The notes below the pieces were generated by a model. The model was not told where the DNA came from. It did not search any database and saw nothing but the letters and a program-made list of their open reading frames with translations. A stretch of DNA of 64,000 nucleotides. It comes from Tetrahymena thermophila SB210. Its lineage: Eukaryota; Ciliophora; Oligohymenophorea; Hymenostomatida; Tetrahymenidae. The stretch lies in NCBI RefSeq assembly GCF_000189635.1, contig NW_002476358.1:1-64000 (forward strand), given 5' to 3'. Made by a program: the position numbers and the translations under genes. Position 1 is the stretch's first letter; each line of letters starts with the position of its first letter. Shown here piece by piece: positions 14,734 through 27,031 of the stretch.

Positions 14734-17192
14734 TCAAGCTTACTTCTCTACTGAATTCTATTTAATATTAAATCTACTCTAACAAATTGCCATTTCATAT
14801 TATTTTATATTATAATTATTTTTATAATTGTTATTAATACTACTTACCTCAATAGGAATTTATTCATCTTCGTTTATTTCCTCAAAGAAATTACTATTAC
14901 TTAAAGAGCTCGGACTATTAATTTAAATATTAAATTTGCTGCTGTTATTCTACTATGAAAAAGTATTATTTTAGCTGAATTATTTTTAGACATCATTCAA
15001 TTTTTACTACTAGTTAATCTTGTCTTATTTAATGGTTTCTGCTTAATAATTTTCAATCTGTTTATTTTAATTAGAAGTTTCTTATTCTTAATAATTAAAC
15101 AAATTTAGTAACAGTGGATCCACATGATTAAGAATTTTTTAATCCAAATTTGAGAGGTGATTACTGTTTATAATATTCTGATATGATTGATATGCATCTT
15201 AAATTTTTTATATTTCCGATCTTTGATCTTAATATAGAATATTATATTTTTCAGGCTATTAATTTTATTAATTTTCTACATTTTAGGTCTAAAAAATATT
15301 ATCTTCATTAACTGTTGGCTTCGAAATATACTCGAATAGCTAAATCTAATCTTTATCCATAATTATTTGTTTCAATTTATCTACTTCTAAAAGCTTCTTA
15401 ACAATGTAGATTACATCTAAATGATAATATAGCTTTTGAATACTATAATCTATAACTTCCTTCTTTCTTTTAACCTCACCAAACGGCCAAAAGAAGTATT
15501 TTATATAGTCTAGAATACTAAATTCCATACTGTTATTTTCCTAATTTAGAATTTTCAAAAACTCTTCATTATCAATTTAATTTATTCCGTTATTTTTCTT
15601 TTTTTAGTAAGATTTATCCATTTTTTCTTGAAATAATTCCTTATTTTAAATTTTATTTGAATTCCAAATTTTTTATTAACCTTCAATAATACTTGATTTA
15701 CTCTTTAATACTTAGCTTAAAAGAGCAAAGCTTTTTAGCTTATTTGTCTGATTATCATTTTTCTAAAATAAAAAAGGTGTTTGTGAATTCTAAGGTGTAT
15801 TTTTTTGACTATTTTAAAAAACCATATTATTTATTTTATTTTAAAAATTTTTCATCTTTTCTCTCTCATCTATCACACTATTCTATCGTTTTAAATTATC
15901 ATTTTTTTGACTGTCATTTTAATACTTAAACTAAGTACATATTTTAGGATTTTGTTAGATATTTTTTTGTGTTGGAGTTTTTTGATTAAGTTAGTTAACA
16001 ACGCTAGTAGTTTCTTTAATATTAAAAGCTTCTTTCATAATTGATTTATTCAGCATAAAATCGGAAAATTTTGTGCATATAATAAAACCAATAGCAAGCA
16101 TTGACTGAGTAAATCCTCCTATTTCAGATATTACGTTTGTGAGATTTTTATATTTTCTTTAGTAAACATTTTCTTTTTATTTTTCAAATCTTAATACAAG
16201 CTAAAGAAAGTAATCAACTTCTTATGTAAACTTTTTAATAAAATAGGTAATAAAATTAATTTTCATAAATTTTTATTCAAAAAAAATATTAAAAAGTATT
16301 TTAATTTAATTTCAAATTAAAAACTCTTTCGACTAATTTATGATTTTTCTGTTTTTAGTTAAAGACTTATAATAAATTGTAATAAAAAAATATTAATTAC
16401 AGAAACATCTTGATTACTATAGCTAATATATCTTACAGTTTAAATATCTGAGGTTACCCATCCGTAATCACTTTCGATGTAGTTATTTCTGAAATACATA
16501 GTAATTTCTCTTGGAGAAGATGTTGAAGTAATCCAATATAAATCTCTATTGTAAAATTTGAATGGCTCATCTTTGATATCTGGATTAATTATAACATCCT
16601 AAAAGTAAATAGCAAAAAAACCTTTACCAAGAGTTTTTGTATTACCACAACCTTAACCAGTGCAAGGATAAACTTAAATTACAAAATACTAAAAATCTGG
16701 CTCAGAATAATCACCTTCAATTACTTCTTAAAACTCAGGATGAATACAGTATAAATTTTAGTAAGGCATATTCAAAAATGCGCTTTTTGTATCCTAGTTT
16801 TAAAAATTATCTGACGAACATTGTTACACAGTTGCATTGGTCCGTTTAAATTAAACCTAATTACCGTCTGTAAATTTAGTCAGTTCGAAAGCAACTATGT
16901 TATAAATTGAAGGATCTATATAATGATTTTGAGTAATTCCGTCTTGCATTCCAAAGGCAAAAGGCAATGTTTTATTATTCATTATAAATTTTTCAGGCGA
17001 ATTGACCTATCTTTCTTTCTATAAAACAATTGGATTAACTCTTGTATAAATTTCGTTGAGCAGAATAACTAATCTTAGAATAACGATACATGCTATTGCA
17101 ACAGTAAAAAACAATCCTAATGAAGTAGTATATGATTTTTAACCTTAAAATCTAAATTATATTTAACTTCCAAAAAGATCGAATTTATTCAT
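14734..17192 (-). CDS. ciliate two-pass membrane protein, tandem copy B
   Basis: Paralogue of the gene at 11622-14077, in the same orientation. It starts at CAT 17190-17192 with MNKFDLFGS and carries the same N-terminal membrane segment, ectodomain, second hydrophobic segment (SMLAIGFIICTKF) and KYFFWPFGEVKRKKE block. An intron at 16231-16400 sits at the same place as in copy A and keeps phase 0. With only this intron the frame is 763 codons to TGA 14734-14736. A 69-bp segment near 14773-14841 begins GTAAGT and ends TTGTTAG and could also be spliced out in frame, so the last residues are uncertain. The head-to-tail arrangement and the shared intron point to tandem duplication. Function is unknown. 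Confidence 0.85.
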
Positions 17193-18546
17193 TTATAATA
17201 AGTTTAATACTTCTTTCTAATTCGCTTAATTTGATAAATAGTTGATTTGTTTTACTTTCTTTTTAAGTAAACTAATTTTTTTTATTTTTAAAAAAAAATT
17301 ATCATCTTTCTAATTTTCAACACACATTTAAGATCTTACCATTCTAGCCTTTAATTAAATTCTAGTAAGTTAAATATAGATATGTTTAAAATATTTGAGA
17401 TTTACTGTAAACTATAAATAAATAATATAATATAATATAATTTTTAATTTATTATTTCGATTTTAAAAGCTAATTGATGATTTTCTAAAAAAATATAAAA
17501 ATAAATATTACAAAAATAATTTTGATTTATGTTAAAAATTTTATGGTTTTTCTAAAATTTAAATATGTTACAAGATTTTGGTTTATTTATCTATTCAAAA
17601 AGGAAATGTTTAAGAATATATTATTTACTAATTGTAAACAAATTTCAAAAAAAATCAAAGAATTTACTTTTAATGATTGATATATTAAATTAATATACAA
17701 AATTTAAGAAATAAAAAAATAATTCTATCTCTAAATATGTAATTTATGGTGATTAATTATTTGAGTTGTAAAAAAAATAAAAAATTTATCAAAAATAAAA
17801 TTTAAAATAAAAATAAAAAAAATTTTTTAATATTAAAATAGCTTATTAATATATTTTAAATGTAAATTAATAATTAATGAGAAAATAATTTAAAATTTGC
17901 TTTAAATATGAACAAAATCAAATTTATAAAAATCTGTTTTAAATTTTTTTTAATTACAAATTATATTATTTGAGAAAAAATATTTTTATGATTTTTTAAA
18001 ATTTTATTATGATTAATTATTTTACTATTTCAATGAAAATTAAAGACAGATGAAAATAATAACATTAAATTTTAAAAAATCATAAAAAATGAGCTCAATT
18101 TTAAAGCTAATTATTTTTATTTTTTACTTATTTATTTTTGGTTTAATAAAATCTTAAAACCAAAAACTCTATATATTTATACCTTAAAATAAATTAAAAG
18201 GTATAAATAATTTTATTTGATGGTTAAATAGATTAGAAATCCTGCAAAAATAATTTATTTTCTTGCATTTAGGTTTGGCTTTAGAATTACCTTTTTTTAT
18301 AATACTTACAATTAAAATAGAAGATTTGATGGTTGAAATCAAAAACAAATTAATGATATTAGTAAATACTTTAAAGTTAAAAAGTGTAAAAGAAAAAAAA
18401 GAATTAAAAAAATACACTATATTAGTGAGTGTTCTGACCCAAAATTAGATTTAAATAAAATCTAAAAAATATAGATAATAGTATAGTGATAGTGTACAAG
18501 TGATTATTTATTTTTAGTCTGAAAAAATATTACATCATAATATACA
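17193..18546. other. AT-rich intergenic DNA between divergent genes
   Basis: It holds the upstream regions of the minus-strand gene ending at 17192 and the plus-strand gene starting at 18547. Short open stretches near 18184-18450 lack coding character and I reject them as genes. Confidence 0.65.
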
Positions 18547-21500
18547 ATGAATCAAATAATAAATGATAATACAAAGCATGAGAAATTATAAAATTAAAGT
18601 AAATATAACATATCAATCCAAAAAATAACTTTGAATGGTGATGAAACTGGTAAAACAACTCTGTTTAGTTATAATAATTAAAAAACTGCTAATACAATTA
18701 GTATATCGTCTTATAACTAGGGCTCTAAGAGTAGCCTCGAAGGTAAGAGCTCTATAGCGAATTAATCAATAACACCTAAAGACTATTCAAATGATAATAT
18801 AAAATGCATTAGCAACTAAGCTACATTTTCTTAAGCTATTGCTAACTAATCTAAGTAAGGCTCCTGTTTTGAAATTTAGCAGATGTAAAAAAAGTCTAAT
18901 TCTTACATAGATGAGTTAGATTAATTAGAAAGCGATTCTGTGTAGGAGAGAGACTATAATAATAGCTAAACTGATGATTTAGAAAGTAGCTAAGATAGTT
19001 TCATTCATAATGTTTGGTAGAATGCTGATGATGACTTAATTTTACGTGGAGTAGACGTTGAAAGTTGGAGAGATAAACAAGGAAATCCTTTTAATATTTT
19101 TAATTTATATAAAGCAAGAAGTGGTTAGTTTAAAACTAATAGATAAAATTTATCAAACCAGCTTGTATGCAAGAGCATTTAAAGGCTCTATAATTCTTAC
19201 AGCAAAGAGAGGTGCTTGTAAGAATAGTTTTAGGGTATCAATAAATCAGACAAATTAAATAGCTCATCTAACTCTCCTAGTAAACGAAAAAATGTAATTA
19301 CTTTCTCAGAATTCCTCTAAATAAACCCTTTTAAGGATATGAATGATTACACATAAAGCGGATACAATAACATAGTATTTGATAGGTTTAAAGAATATTA
19401 CTAAAAGTATAGAGCAACTCAAATGAAGAAATACAATTATTCTCCAGAAAGGTTAGAAAAGTAGAAATCTGTTTCATAAAATATGATTTCTGCAAATGAT
19501 TTAGAAGCTAATAAAACCATATTTGGTGGCAAATTTGTTAGGTCTAAGACTAAAAAGCGTACTGTTGATGTATTTAATTCTCCAGAGTCAAAACCTACAC
19601 AAGTTTTTCCTTAAAATTAAAATAAATTTTAATTGAATAATACATAAAAAACAAAATTCCATAGCTCAAATGATTTAGATTTGAAGTGCGAATTTGATAA
19701 TGAAAAAGATAAGAAATAAATCAATACTACAACAATAAAAAATCAAAGCTAATTAATTTAGAAATAGTCAATCTAATATTCGTAAAATAATATTCTACCT
19801 ATTTAATAGTTAGCTGCATAACAAAATCAAAATTTGATTAACAAAATTTTTAAAGAGTATTCAGAATAGCAAGTTTCTAACGAAGACAAGTTGAGTAACA
19901 CTCAGCAAAAATTTCCAGAGATATAAAATTAAACACATGTTGATTATTTAGATGGATTACCTTTGAACACTTTAAAACATAAAATTGAAACTATGCAAAA
20001 ATTAGTTGATTAGCAAAAATAAAAATTACTGCAGCAAAAATAGTAAGAATATTATAGATAAAATTAAATTTATGAGGAGATACTTGCACCGTTAAAAGAA
20101 GAAAGAGGTATTGAATAATTACAAGTTACTCAAAAATAAATAAGTATTGCTTAACGCAATTCCTTTAATAAATCTAAATCTTAGGAAGAATTGTAGTAAA
20201 CACCACTAATTAATTTAGAGATTGATAGTAATAACAAATATTAAAAATCCAGATAATTTAATTAATCTAAAAGCTATTTAAATGAAAATTTATGCGTTTC
20301 TCCTTAGAGAAAATCCTCAGGAAGGCTTTCTAATAAGTCTCCAATAAACTATAAGGTCTAGATTAAGCAATTTACATCTAATACTAAGTAATAGGCTGAA
20401 GCAACAAAGGTCTTTTAAAAAGAGGAAATCAATTATAATGAATCTTAAAAAAGTCAAAATTTTGAAAGTCCTTTGAAGAAATAAGCTTAAGAAAAAGGAT
20501 TATCACCTTTATATGATAAATTTATAAATTCTCAATAGATTAATAAAACTTAAAATTTGAAGTAGCAGTAAGAAAAAGAATAACAAATACACCAGGAAGG
20601 AAATCAGTTTTTTAAACAGTAGTAAAGTAGCTAGCTTTTAGATAGAAAGTAGAATTTAAAAAACTAATTATTACAAACTTTTAATACACAAAGATCATCG
20701 CAAGAATTTATAACTGATAAAGCCTTTCAAAATCAAAGATAACCTACTAACTTAATCTAAACATAATAATTTTTGTTAAAGTAAAGCTTGAAGCCTTAAA
20801 TTATAAATTACAATTTCTAAAATTAATAACTTTAACCTAATTCTGGCAAATAAATAGAAGATGTTAGTACAAAAAATGTTTAAGAAGGTCTGTAAAATGC
20901 TAGTAATTTAAATTAATAAAACAACTAATAGCAGGATTTTAGTAAATATTATAATAGTTACATTCATAGAGATAGCAAATAATATCAATAACTTAATAGT
21001 AATAAAGTTTTGAATGTTAGCATTGACACTACTCCTCCTGCTAACATTTCAACTTAAGATTAATCTCCCCTTTTCTTCTTAAATAAAAATAAGTAATAAA
21101 TGTCTTTAAATAAAAATTAAACTTAAAGGATTATTCAAAAGATTTATAATAATAATAATCTTAGCTAAAATATTTAAAATTCTTTAACTTAAATTACGTA
21201 AGAGCAACCTAAAGCTAAATAAAATGAAAATTAATTATCACAAGGTAATCTGCAAAACAAAGAAAGTAAAATACAGACAATAAACAATTACTACATCCCT
21301 CTATAAACTGATTAAAGCAGGCTCTATAAAGATAATTCAAATTTTAGTATATCTACTACAAATATAAGCAACACTAATTAAACATAAAGCAACAGAGAAA
21401 GATAAATAAACGAATAAAAATAGCTAAAAAATAATATCTCTAAAAGCTACTTCAAAAATACAATTTAAAAATTTAATTTTAGTTATGACTTTAACACTCC

Positions 21501-21990
21501 AAAAATTAAAACAAATGATATTTCATAGCTAGAAAATGCAAATTAAAGCTTAAATAGTGTTGAATAATTATCTCCTTTAAAGAAAAGAATGATAAAAGAA
21601 GATATGCTCTTAAATAAGCAGTCTTCTAATTTAGTAGTTAATTAGATAGACAACAATAATAGTAACCAAAAAATAAATTAACGAAGTGAATTGAGAATAT
21701 TGGAGCCGAACAATAATTTAGCAGAAATAAAAGAGTAATAAAACGATCCATAATAATTTTTGTTAAAGTAAATACCAAGCATTATAAGTAAAACAAATAG
21801 ATAATAAAGCTAATTCTAAATTGAAAAAAAATAATTAGCCTAAGATTTCAAAAATACTTAAAGTAACAATAGTTTGTTAATTAAAAGTGGATTTCAATCA
21901 ACAAGTGCAAATAACTTTTTGTAAGAAAAAAGAGATCATTTTTAAAAAACACTTCAAGCTATATATAATAACAAAACCTTTAATAAATGA
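18547..21990 (+). CDS. intronless Gln/Asn-rich protein of unknown function
   Basis: The ATG at 18547 opens a single uninterrupted frame of 1,148 codons ending at TGA 21988-21990. No TGA occurs inside, which argues strongly that it is real. The product (1,147 aa) is mostly low-complexity Gln, Asn, Ser and Lys. A more ordered stretch lies around residues 155-230 (LILRGVDVESWRDKQG). A probable coiled coil lies around residues 475-525, where Gln, Lys and Leu are dense (KIETMQKLVDQQKQKLLQQ). Scattered SP, TP and RS pairs could be phosphorylation sites. No signal peptide or membrane segment is visible. I recognise no family; cytoskeletal or RNA-granule roles would fit the composition, but that is only a guess. 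Confidence 0.8.
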
Positions 21991-22734
21991 AAAGAAGCTT
22001 AATTCAAAGCGATGAAAAACTAACTAACTAACTTTACTAACACCAAAATAATAAATGTCTTAATAAAAAAATACATATATAAAAATACTAAACATTTTTA
22101 AACAAAATAATAACTTTTGACAAATTATTTATTATTATTATTATTAAAATAAATTTATATTTTGAGTTTATTAGCTTTATTAATATGTTAAATATTATCT
22201 TTTAATTTAATATAAATCAATTTATTCTTCTAAAAATTCTAATGAACGATTACCAAAAAAACATTTTTAAATAATTTATAAAATAGCCATTTACCTAAAA
22301 TAATAATTAAAAAATTAAAATTTATATCTTATTAAATTAGTAAAAGTTGTTTTATGTTAAATTTAAATTTAATTTTTTTAATAGATATAAATTTGTAATC
22401 TGATTAGTATTGGAGATTAGGTATTTAAGATAATTTTCAGACTGATCTTAAAATGTTGAAAAATAATTTTTAATTAATTTTAATTCACAAAAAAAAATTA
22501 GACTTTGAAATACTTTAGCTTTATTAATAAATAATATTTTTATTTAGTTATTTATTATATTTATTTTTTTTTTGAGATCTTTAAAAACAAAAAGTACAAT
22601 TTAAAATATATATTTTAAAACGAACAATCTAAAAGTAATAAATGAACATTAATTATTTTAATTTCAGTAATTTAATAAATAAATAATATAAAATAATAAA
22701 CTTTATAAATATTTTATTGTAATTTATTCAATAC
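21991..22734. other. AT-rich intergenic DNA
   Basis: Nothing is recognised beyond homopolymer-rich AT sequence, including a TTATTATTA run near 22125-22145. Confidence 0.6.
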
Positions 22735-24135
22735 ATTTTATTATTATTAGCTCTGCTTTTAGGTTAAAGATTTGATGGTAATTAGTGTGAATTTGCAATT
22801 TTATTTTCATATTTTTTAGGATAATTATATCGAGGTTAATCTTTTTATCTAATTATTTTATTTTCTTTTATTTAGACGGACTCTGTTCCATATCTGAATG
22901 TCTAAAAAATATTAATATTTTGTAAAATAAGCAAAAAAAAATTAATTTATAAAAATTACTTTCGGCTAAGAAGAGGGAGATCCAAGAGTATTAGATTTTG
23001 ATGTGAGTAAAGGTAAATTGCCTGAATTACTAGATAATGCCTTGGATGTTTAAATAGCTAAAGATTAGTTTTTCAAATGAATACTAGATGAATTTCCATT
23101 AATTTCAATTAACTAAGGTTTATTTTAGTTATGGTAATTTTTTTAATTTTAATATGTAGTTTTACTCGATTAATTATTTTATAACTACTAAACCTTTAAT
23201 ATTGATTAATTTGTGGTAGCATGCATACTTGACCTTCCTTGTAATTGAGATCTATTCTAGTCAAAAATCCTCTATCTGTTTGCCTTTTTAATTATATTTA
23301 TTAAAAAAACAGTTATTTATTTTTTAAAGATAAATTAAAATTCTAGTTTTTTTAATAGTCAATTGAGGTAAATTTTATTGGCTACTAAAATTATATTTCT
23401 AATTTATAATGAAACAATTACATTTGAAGATTAATTTTTGTAAAGATTATAATCGACTAGCTTGGAAAGACTTTTAAACTATTTATCCCTATTTGTTAAC
23501 AAAAATTATATTAATATTAGAGAAGCGCCTATTTATTTTTCATTATTTTTAGCTATAATCATTTAATTTTTCATTGAGAATTACTATTCTTTATCTTGAG
23601 GAGCTAGATTATTTTAAATCATCCTAACTTGCTCTTTTGCTGAGGACTTTCTTTATGTTTATGATTTATTCATTCCATACAAAACGTTTTTTTGTGAAGA
23701 ATTATTGACTGATTAACGAGATTAAGAGGAGTTAAGTTTCCTTATTGATTAGTTAAGCTTATCTTTCTAACTTGGGGTGTATACTATTTTTAAATAACTT
23801 TATTAAAGTCAATAGGCAAGTATTAATTTTGATAGTTTACCATCTCTGATTAATTTTTATCTACTTTCAGATCTGAAAGAATCATTATTAGTTAATTTCT
23901 TTTCTGATTGCATTCTAATTACCCTAGCAAAGCTCTATTTATCATCCTTTTTAATAACAAGAGAGCTACTACTAGTTGTATTTGTTTATGGCATCGTTAT
24001 CAACTTTCCTTAAATGTAATCTACTCCATTTTAATTTCTGTATTTTCTTTTAATCATTTTATTTTAGTATTAAAATAACTTTTTAGTGTATTATAAATTT
24101 ATTTAGCAGACTATTTGATAATAAATAAATATTAA
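22735..24135 (+). pseudogene. degenerate coding-like region, possibly an armadillo/importin-alpha-type remnant
   Basis: One plus-strand frame (codon starts as at 22955) gives protein-like sequence for about 1.2 kb, including segments such as FGQEEGDPRVLDFDVSKGKL near 22961. It is interrupted by TGA at 23078, 23246 and 23597. An upstream piece before 22880 reads in a different frame. Later segments (around 23700-24060) have the spacing of alpha-helical repeats, and a stretch like SLPSLINFYLL loosely resembles importin-alpha armadillo repeats. That resemblance is weak. The minus strand is interrupted in all three frames. In DNA this AT-rich, a few hundred codons with three stops is not strong evidence, so this may be a decayed host gene or chance. 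Confidence 0.28.
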
Positions 24136-24597
24136 TATTTTAAGACTAAAGTAGCTTCTAAAATTAAGTAACGAATTCTAACAGCTTAATAATAAAATTA
24201 ATTTTTATTTTAAAAAGCTAATATAAAATTATTTATATTTTTTTATGTTTTATTGAAAATAGTGATTAATTAAATTTTTTAAAAATATTTTTTTTAAATA
24301 ATTTGAATCTATTTATTTTTCTATTACCATTAGTATTTAAATATATTAAAAAGTCCTATTTGTCAATAAAATTCTTTTTTTGTTCGATTAATTAATTAAT
24401 TATCATGTTAAAAAACAATAAAAAAAAATATTTTACATAATAAAATAGAAAAAAATAAATAGATTAATTAATTAAATTATTAAAAGTAATTTTATTTATT
24501 TATTTTCTCAATAATATGAATCTAAAGAGTTATTGTTAATCATTTATAAATAATACTTTTAATTAAAAAAAAGATAAGTTTAATAATATTAGATTAT
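24136..24597. other. AT-rich intergenic DNA
   Basis: It contains ATTAATTAATT-type runs near 24385-24400 and 24460-24475. No gene is seen. The 3' part is the likely promoter of the gene at 24598. Confidence 0.6.
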
Positions 24598-25728
24598 ATG
24601 GAATATGATTACTATAATTATAGTCATCCATATAAAGACAATAGGGATGAAAATACATCATAATATTTTATATCAACTGCAGACACAAGCAAAAATACAA
24701 TAAATGCTCCATAATTTTCATAATCATATTAGAATAATTAGTAGTACTATAAAATTGATGATTTCTAAGAAACATTTTCACATATGAATGCATATGAAGC
24801 TACAAATAATTTTTTTTTATAAGAAACAAATAGCAATGAATTTGCGAAAATAATTTAAATCTAAGAAGAAGAAGATTAAGAAGAAGAAGAATATATCTAA
24901 AAAAAGTGGAGTTCTGATAGCTACGAAGCTAATGATTTTGACTAATGTGATTTATTTGTATAAAATGGACGTTGCTCTTTGATTAAATATAATAATTATA
25001 AGTTCTTGGATAAATCATTTAGAGGATTAAAAAACCTTGTTTGTAAGTATGCCTCATAAAACAATCTATATATTTAAAATTATAGATGCTCATATGATTA
25101 AAATAAAAGAATTTTTGTCATTTATGATGAATTGAACTCTAAATTTTGCTTTTTTGATATTGAAAAAGAGACGATACATGAGATAGAACTTAATCTTAAA
25201 GATAATTAACTTTTTTCTTTGGACTTTTAAAAATAGATTATTTATATATCGAGATAGCAAGAATAAAAAACTTTTATAGACTCTTTTTGCTATTAAGTTG
25301 AATAGTAAAAAATGATCTTAAAATAAGTAGAAAAAGCTTTTGAAATAGAAGAACCGAATATTGACTATTTCATAGTAAACGATTAAAATATTTAATATTT
25401 ATACAAATAATTTGAATAAAGTGAGGAGGAAGGAAAGTATATATAATAAGTACATTAAAATGATTAGGATTAATCATTTAAATGCATTTTATACGATATA
25501 AATAACAACAGTTTTGCAATTTGTAATGAAACCTTGTACTATAATTTTGAATATATATACAATAAATAATATGATTAAGAAATATAAGATGTGATTGAGT
25601 AATATGATGAAAATGATATGTGCTACTTCTAATCTAAAAGAAAATATAGTTACTAACAGCTCAAAATAAAATTTTTTAATAATCAAACAATTAAAAATTA
25701 AATAAGAATTAAATATTTTAATGATTGA
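24598..25728 (+). CDS. acidic, Tyr/Asn-rich protein of unknown function
   Basis: The ATG at 24598 opens an intronless frame of 377 codons to TGA 25726-25728. The product (376 aa) begins MEYDYYNYSHPYKD and is rich in Tyr, Asp, Glu, Asn and Gln. An acidic cluster (EEEDQEEEEYIQKKW) lies around residues 87-103. The rest, with regular Ile/Phe/Tyr spacing and phrases such as KRIFVIYDELNSKFCFFDIE, could form beta strands resembling beta-propeller blades. No catalytic motif, signal peptide or membrane span is visible. No family is recognised. Absence of internal TGA over 376 codons supports its reality. Confidence 0.75.
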
Positions 25729-27031
25729 AAGAATTCTCATTTTAAATAAAATACTTCTTTTTATACTCATTTCTTTTTAAAAATATTTGTCATCTCATTC
25801 ATGAAAGAGAAGTTAAAAAATCCTTACAAAAAAAAATTTAATTAACAATTTTCCCTTTAATAAAATAAAAGTGTTTTATTCTTTCCCTTGATAATAGCTT
25901 TTAGGATAAAAGACTTTTATTTCCTAAATTAATTGCCATATTCGATCTATTTTTTCCTGGTAAGCAATAATAAGAAGTAAATTTTTAAAAAAATTTATAC
26001 TTTTATCAAAAAATATGAAAATATAAATACTTAGTTATATATAATGTGGATAAAAAATACTTACTTTTATATATAAATATATGTTACTAAAATAATTGTT
26101 TTATCTAATCAAATTATTAAAATTAAAATTATTTATTTATTTTAAAGTTTTCACTTTATATTTGTATTTTATTTATACTTAATTTTCTTATTTAAATTAT
26201 TATTATTATCATCATTATCTAACTCAGCCACCAGATTATTCTTACCTTTAACTATTCTCTTCATAATCAAAATTATATGGTATCCATTTTGTTGCTTTTT
26301 ATTTATGCAAATTATCATCAGTCTAATTATATTTCATTTTAAATTTACTAAAATACATTTATAACAAATAAACCTTATTAAACCTGATCATTCTTACCTA
26401 AGATATATTTTTGATGAGCAAAATAGATTATTCTTACCTTTAACTATTCTCTTCATAATCAAAATTATATGATATCCATTTTGTTGCTTTTTATTTATTC
26501 AAATTATCATCAGTCTAATTATATTTCATTTTAAATTTACTAAAATACATTTATAACAAATAAACCTTATTAAACCTGATCATTCTTACCTAAGATATAT
26601 TTTTGATGAGCAAAATTATATGGAATCCCTATCATATTTCTAAGAAAATTTAATATCACAAATTATTTTATTTATTTTTGATATTTCTTTTTGATTTAAA
26701 ATATTTTAGATTTAATAAAATAAAATTGATTTGTTTTTAGTATTTAACTTTCATAAATAATAGATTTTGATTTTATTTTATTTTGATTAATAATTTATCT
26801 TCAAGTTTCAACAAAAAATATTTTAGAATTTAAAACTTAAAGCACTTTACAATTCATTATTCTAGCAAGATATATATTTTTGTTATTTAAATTGAAAACG
26901 AATATGAAAATCTAGTTGATAATTAATTTTTGATTAAATAAATCAATATCTTATTTTATAATGTTTATTAAGTTTATTTTATTTGAAAAGATTCCTTTTA
27001 TTCTGCTAAATCATTATTCAACTTACTTATT
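25729..27031. other. intergenic DNA holding a tandem duplication
   Basis: AT-rich spacer with no gene. Its one distinct feature is the 192-bp direct repeat at 26233-26616. Confidence 0.65.
26233..26616. repeat. 192-bp tandem direct repeat, two copies
   Basis: Copy 1 runs 26233-26424 and copy 2 runs 26425-26616, directly abutting. Both begin AGATTATTCTTACC and end GATGAGCAAAAT. I see only about two differences between them (for example ATGGTATCC versus ATGATATCC), so the duplication looks recent. The unit has no open frame and lies about 400 bp upstream of the phosphoglycerate mutase gene. Confidence 0.9.

Noticed and set aside
22955-24135. Reading the in-frame TGAs as Trp or selenocysteine to rescue a gene.
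   Set aside because: TGA is plainly the terminator of all well-supported genes here, and no selenocysteine element is visible.
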